Shown piece after piece: positions 60,614 through 64,000 of a stretch of 64,000 nucleotides of DNA. Origin of the DNA: Planktothricoides raciborskii GIHE-MW2 (GTDB taxonomy: Bacteria > Cyanobacteriota > Cyanobacteriia > Cyanobacteriales > Laspinemataceae); NCBI RefSeq assembly GCF_040564635.1, contig NZ_CP159837.1, forward strand, positions 933,001 through 997,000, read 5' to 3'. The first letter of the stretch is position 1. Each line of letters starts with the position of its first letter. The notes beneath the pieces were generated by a model. That model saw nothing but the letters and a program-made list of their open reading frames with translations, was not told where the DNA came from and did not search any database. Both the position numbers and the translations under genes were made by a program.

Positions 60614-61108
60614 GGCTTTTTTTCCCTCAAGAGACACTTATGGCACTAAATTCCCTGCGAAGGTACAGAGATGACTTTTCATATAGTGCTTTAAATTTAG
60701 CTCAAATTACAAGGCGGATTACCTCACTGCTTTTAGATATGTTTACCGAAGGCAAACCTACTTTCCATGAGATCGATCCCTGTTGTGCCACATTATAGAG
60801 TCAATTTGTGTTTCTGGGGGCACGAAATCTGAATGGCTGGTTTTTGGTCGTCCAGGGAGAATCCGGCGCCGGGGAGTCAGAGCAGGCGATCGCACCGAGC
60901 CTTCCCTTATCCTTACCATAAAACCTGATGAGCTTCTAAGTTTACAGGCAGGAATAAATGCACCACAGACTCCATTAGAAGAAAAACTGTCATTCCCGCG
61001 CAGGCGGGAATCCAAAGCTTATCGGCGGGGAACGAAAAGTGCAATTAATTATGTTCACCTACTTATGTGATATTTCTGAATAATAAATCGTTGATTCCTG
61101 GTTAATCT
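60614..61108. repeat. Region upstream of clpC with a large dispersed repeat
   Basis: No gene was recognised. 60942-61070 is a copy of the repeat at 51296-51456 (AGGAATAAATGCACCACAGA, then CATTCCCGCGCAGGCGGGAA and CGAAAAGTGCAATTAATTAT). The clpC promoter is presumably within about 60640-60780 but was not pinpointed. Confidence 0.6.
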
Positions 61109-61969
61109 ATGGCTACACATCAAACATTAAATTTAGGGGATATTCAGCTTTCTTATTGGGAATGGAACCAAGGGAAAGAACCATTGCTGTTGTTGCATGG
61201 GTTGGCTAATCATGCCCTGGTTTGGGCAAGTTTGGCCGAATATTTGCGCGATCGCTATCATATTGTGGCGGTGGATATGCGCGGACATGGTGATAGCAGT
61301 AAGCCCAAAACTGGCTATACCTTTAAAGAAGCGATCGCGGACTTAGAAGCATTATTAGACCATTTAGGGTGGCAATCTACCCATATCGTCGCTCATTCTT
61401 GGTGTGGCAAACTAGCCCCAATTTGGGCAGTAAAATCCCCCCATCTAATTCGCAGCATGGTATTAGTTGACCCGATTTTCATCACCAAAATGCCAGCGGC
61501 CATGAAACTCACCTTTCCTATTTTATATCGAGTCTTACCATCCTTAAAAGAAATTGAACCAGTCCCCACATATCAAGCCGCAGAAAACCGCGCCAAAGCA
61601 TTACCCCTTTATCAAGGATGGAGTCTGGAACAACAACAAATATTTCAAACCGGAATAGAACAAAAACCCGACGGAACTTGGGCAAGTAAATGTACCATTG
61701 AAGCCCGAAACGAGATATTTGAAGAAGTAATGCGCGTCCCCGGGCTTACCGAACCGATTCAGATTCCCACTTTATTTGTGCAACCGGAAAAAGGGGTTAA
61801 TCGGATGGAATGGCAACTCAAACCTTACAAAACGTACTTAAAAAAATTACGCATTTGCCAAGCCCCAGGCAACCATTGGCCATTCTTAGTAGAACCGGCA
61901 GCATTTAACCGCATTGTCGAAGAATTTCTAGCCGAACAACAACCCCAGAAACCGGGTTTCTTCAGATAA
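61109..61969 (+). CDS. Alpha/beta hydrolase
   Basis: The 286-residue protein has the oxyanion region LLLHGLANHALVWA, the RGHGDSSKP loop, the nucleophile elbow VAHSWCGKLA (Ser102 region; Ala replaces the usual first Gly) and a C-terminal GNHWPFLVEP with the catalytic His. It should hydrolyse an ester or similar bond; no specific substrate can be inferred. There is no signal peptide. The last residues, QQPQKPGFFR, and the stop are encoded by a copy of the CCAGAAACCGGGTTTCTTC repeat, so the natural C-terminus seems to have been overwritten by repeat DNA. It precedes a dense repeat cluster. Confidence 0.85.
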   Translation: MATHQTLNLGDIQLSYWEWNQGKEPLLLLHGLANHALVWASLAEYLRDRYHIVAVDMRGHGDSSKPKTGYTFKEAIADLEALLDHLGWQSTHIVAHSWCGKLAPIWAVKSPHLIRSMVLVDPIFITKMPAAMKLTFPILYRVLPSLKEIEPVPTYQAAENRAKALPLYQGWSLEQQQIFQTGIEQKPDGTWASKCTIEARNEIFEEVMRVPGLTEPIQIPTLFVQPEKGVNRMEWQLKPYKTYLKKLRICQAPGNHWPFLVEPAAFNRIVEEFLAEQQPQKPGFFR

Positions 61970-62405
61970 ACTTTGCCACCAACCAACAACTTTTATAGAA
62001 ACCCGGTTTCTTCTTTGCCGAAGTCAAATAACCCAAAAACCCAACCCCAGAAACCGGGTTTCTTCAGACAACCTTTGCCACCAACCAACAACTTTTATAG
62101 AAACCCGGTTTCTTCTTTGCCGAAGTCAACTCCCCAGAAACCGGGTTTCTGCTGTAAATATCAAAGTTATCTGTTTTTAGCGAAAAAGAAACCCGGTTTC
62201 TTGAGGTTACTTGCGGGGGTAGAGAAACCGGGTTTCTGTTGTGGATATCAAGGTTATCTGTTTTTAGCGAACAAGAAACCCGGTTTCTTGAGGTTGCTTG
62301 CTGGGGTAGAGAAACCGGGTTTCTTTAGACAAACTTTGCCACCAACAAACAAATGTCATAGAAACCCGGTTTCTTTTTTGCCGAAGTCGAAGCGCCAGAA
62401 ACCCG
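61942..62405. repeat. Cluster of AGAAACC(C/G)GGTTTC elements with a repeat-derived open frame
   Basis: About ten copies of the element in alternating orientation are spaced 25-60 bp apart, with two long duplicated blocks (CTTTGCCACCAACCAACAAC near 61970 and 62079; GATATCAAGGTTATCTG-type near 62155 and 62245). An open frame at 61973-62419 translates to repeating KPGFFR, RNPVSSLPKS and LRLLAGVEKPGF units. It exists because the repeat has no stop in that frame, and I do not consider it a functional gene. Confidence 0.85.
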
Positions 62406-62439
62406 CTAGAATAAAATAGCCCTTACCCACATCAAGCAG

Positions 62440-64000
62440 ATGAGTCTGTGCATCAACCCCAACTGCCAAAAACCGCAAAACCCTGACAATCAGCTATTTT
62501 GCCAAACCTGTGGATCGGAACTTCTCCTCGCAGGACACTACAAAGTCACTCAACTCCTCAGTGACAAAGGAGGTTTTGGCAAGACTTACCAGGTGGAAGA
62601 TTTATATGACAATAACAAAGTCAAAGTCTTAAAAGTGCTGACTTTGAACGTTGCCAAAGCGGTGGAACTGTTCCAACAAGAAGCAGCAGTTCTCAAGCAA
62701 CTACGGCATCCAGGAATTCCCCAGGGAGATGGATATATTGAATTTTTTCCCAAAAATAGCCAAAATCCCGTGCATTGTTTTGTGATGCAATATATCGAGG
62801 GGATGGACTTAGAAGAATATCTCGGGCAACGGGGGCGTCCCATCGATCAAAAGATGGCTTTAAAGTGGTTGAAAGAAATTGCGGAAATTCTCCAAGTGGT
62901 GCATGGAGAGAATTTTTTCCACCGGGATATTAAGCCTTCTAATATTATGCTCCAACCTAATGGCAAGTTGGCCTTAATTGATTTTGGCACAGTCAGGGAA
63001 ATGACCGGGACTTATATGGCTAAACAAAATAGTGGGGCAATTACGAAAATTAGTTCCGCAGGGTTTACCCCACCGGAACAAGAGAATAACCGGGCAGTTC
63101 CCCAGTCGGATTTTTTTGCCTTGGGGCGAACTTTTGTCTATTTGCTGACGGGGAAGCTGCCCACTGACCCGGCAATTTATGATTCCTATAATAATGAGTT
63201 AAAGTGGCGGGGGTTTACTAAAGAGATATCGCCACTGTTGGTAGATTTTATTGATGAGTTGATGGCAGGAAAAGCCAGTCAGCGACCGGATAATCCCGGA
63301 GTGATTTTACAGAGATTAGCAGAAATAGAATATCAGCTTTATCCGCCACCAAAACCGATACCAAAACCGCAGCCACCAAAACCAAAGACTCAAACAGTTC
63401 CTCCTACTCTTGTTTCTCAGCCATTTTTGAGTCGCCGCAAGTTGATTAAAATTGCGGGGTTTGCGGGAGTGGGAATTATGGGAGGGTATGTGTGGCAGGA
63501 AGTTTGGTCAGATCCCCCCCAACCCCCCCTTAAAAAGGGGGGGCAAGAAGATTCTCCCCCCGTTTCAAGCGGGGGGCAAGAAGATTCTCCCCCCGTTTCA
63601 AGCGGGGGGCAAGAAGATTCTTCCCCCTTTTCAAGGGGGGCAGGGGGGGATCGCTTTTCTTTTACAACGGTGAAAGTAAATGATCGAGGAGAAAAAATTA
63701 ACTCCGAATCACTGCAAGCAGAATATTCCAGAGAAGACTTAGGTAATGGTGTCACTCTGGATATGGTGGCTATTCCAGGGGGGACATTTATGATGGGTTC
63801 CCCAGAAACAGAGAAAGAGAGAAGTAGCAGCGAAGGGTCGCAGCGTTCGGTGACAGTACCCGCTTTTTTTATGGCTAAATACCCCGTGACTCAGCAGCAG
63901 TGGCAAGCAGTGATGGGAAATAATCCCTCTAATTTTAAAGGGCTAAATCGTCCGGTGGAAAATGTTAGCTGGAATGATGCAGTGGCATTTTGCCAAAAGT
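62440..64000 (+). CDS. Ser/Thr protein kinase fused to a formylglycine-generating-enzyme domain (partial, runs off the edge)
   Basis: The frame is open from ATG 62440 to the window edge (520 codons). It starts with a zinc ribbon (CINPNCQKPQ, FCQTCGS), then a Hanks-type kinase with VKVLKVL lysine, FFHRDIKPSNIM catalytic loop and LIDFGTVRE. The glycine loop reads SDKGGFGKTY, lacking the usual first Gly. After the kinase come a Pro-rich stretch, a membrane helix (LIKIAGFAGVGIMGGYVW), a repeat linker, and an FGE-sulfatase domain beginning MVAIPGGTFMMGSPETEKER. Such kinase-FGE fusions are typical of cyanobacteria; the C-terminal domain usually serves as a binding or modifying module. The linker has three GGQEDS(P/S)P units encoded by 33-bp DNA repeats. 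The C-terminus is beyond the window. Confidence 0.9.
   Translation, partial: MSLCINPNCQKPQNPDNQLFCQTCGSELLLAGHYKVTQLLSDKGGFGKTYQVEDLYDNNKVKVLKVLTLNVAKAVELFQQEAAVLKQLRHPGIPQGDGYIEFFPKNSQNPVHCFVMQYIEGMDLEEYLGQRGRPIDQKMALKWLKEIAEILQVVHGENFFHRDIKPSNIMLQPNGKLALIDFGTVREMTGTYMAKQNSGAITKISSAGFTPPEQENNRAVPQSDFFALGRTFVYLLTGKLPTDPAIYDSYNNELKWRGFTKEISPLLVDFIDELMAGKASQRPDNPGVILQRLAEIEYQLYPPPKPIPKPQPPKPKTQTVPPTLVSQPFLSRRKLIKIAGFAGVGIMGGYVWQEVWSDPPQPPLKKGGQEDSPPVSSGGQEDSPPVSSGGQEDSSPFSRGAGGDRFSFTTVKVNDRGEKINSESLQAEYSREDLGNGVTLDMVAIPGGTFMMGSPETEKERSSSEGSQRSVTVPAFFMAKYPVTQQQWQAVMGNNPSNFKGLNRPVENVSWNDAVAFCQK

Noticed and set aside
63417-63755. A minus-strand frame with repeated ESSCPPLETGG peptides
   Set aside because: It is the antisense shadow of the repeat linker in the kinase-FGE gene.

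Overview
The window looks like chromosome of a filamentous cyanobacterium, probably of the Oscillatoriales type. The HIP1 octamer GCGATCGC is frequent. Several proteins belong to families largely confined to cyanobacteria (two DUF1997 paralogues, DUF1830, a DUF6761-like protein, an RNase E ending in RRRRRRSSA). Intergenic DNA is full of small dispersed palindromes and miniature elements. No rRNA or tRNA gene was recognised.

Region 1 (1-8.4 kb) is almost all repeats. A small zinc-ribbon gene is followed by 16 head-to-tail copies of an 82-bp unit (701-2000). Next comes a CRISPR array of 74 apparently identical 36-bp repeats and 73 spacers (2025-7576). A promoter-like TAGACA-17-TATAAT at its right end points into the array, so transcription is probably leftward. 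No cas gene lies in the window.

Region 2 (8.4-27.5 kb) is mostly minus-strand housekeeping genes: an ABC solute-binding lipoprotein, larB and tldD as a likely transcription unit; a dihydroorotase-like protein that has lost metal ligands; a two-domain histidine phosphatase that seems to start at CTG; pheA; the DUF1997 pair (plus strand); and rnhB, rne and a TIGR03960-type radical SAM gene. A relic where an IS607-type recombinase fragment meets a Ser/Thr kinase fragment lies at 17.0-17.2 kb.

Region 3 (27.5-45.7 kb) carries a STAS protein, a class I aminotransferase, clpS with a CPBP protease, a Uma2 nuclease, a second radical SAM protein, several cyanobacterial conserved proteins, an orphan ABC ATPase, an OmpR-type regulator with an altered acidic pocket, a membrane GTPase and a GH1 beta-glucosidase.

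Region 4 (45.7-64 kb) is the most accessory part. It has a decayed UPF0175/DUF3368 toxin-antitoxin pair, a secreted-type repeat protein, a beta-lactamase-fold protein, a flavoprotein, a PIN toxin-antitoxin pair, a cluster of unrecognised membrane and helical proteins (52.5-56.3 kb), two broken genes (retropepsin-like and cysteine desulfurase), clpC, an alpha/beta hydrolase, and a Ser/Thr kinase fused to a formylglycine-generating-enzyme domain that runs off the right edge.

A recurrent theme is short palindromic DNA at gene 3' ends. The near-palindrome AGAAACC(C/G)GGTTTCT occurs next to or inside the ends of many genes, in some cases supplying terminator-like hairpins, last codons or the stop. 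A second family built on GGGTGGGCAA palindromes lies twice between 26-29 bp direct repeats, suggesting insertion with duplication. A third family (TIRs TATAGCGGTTTTC) looks like a MITE.
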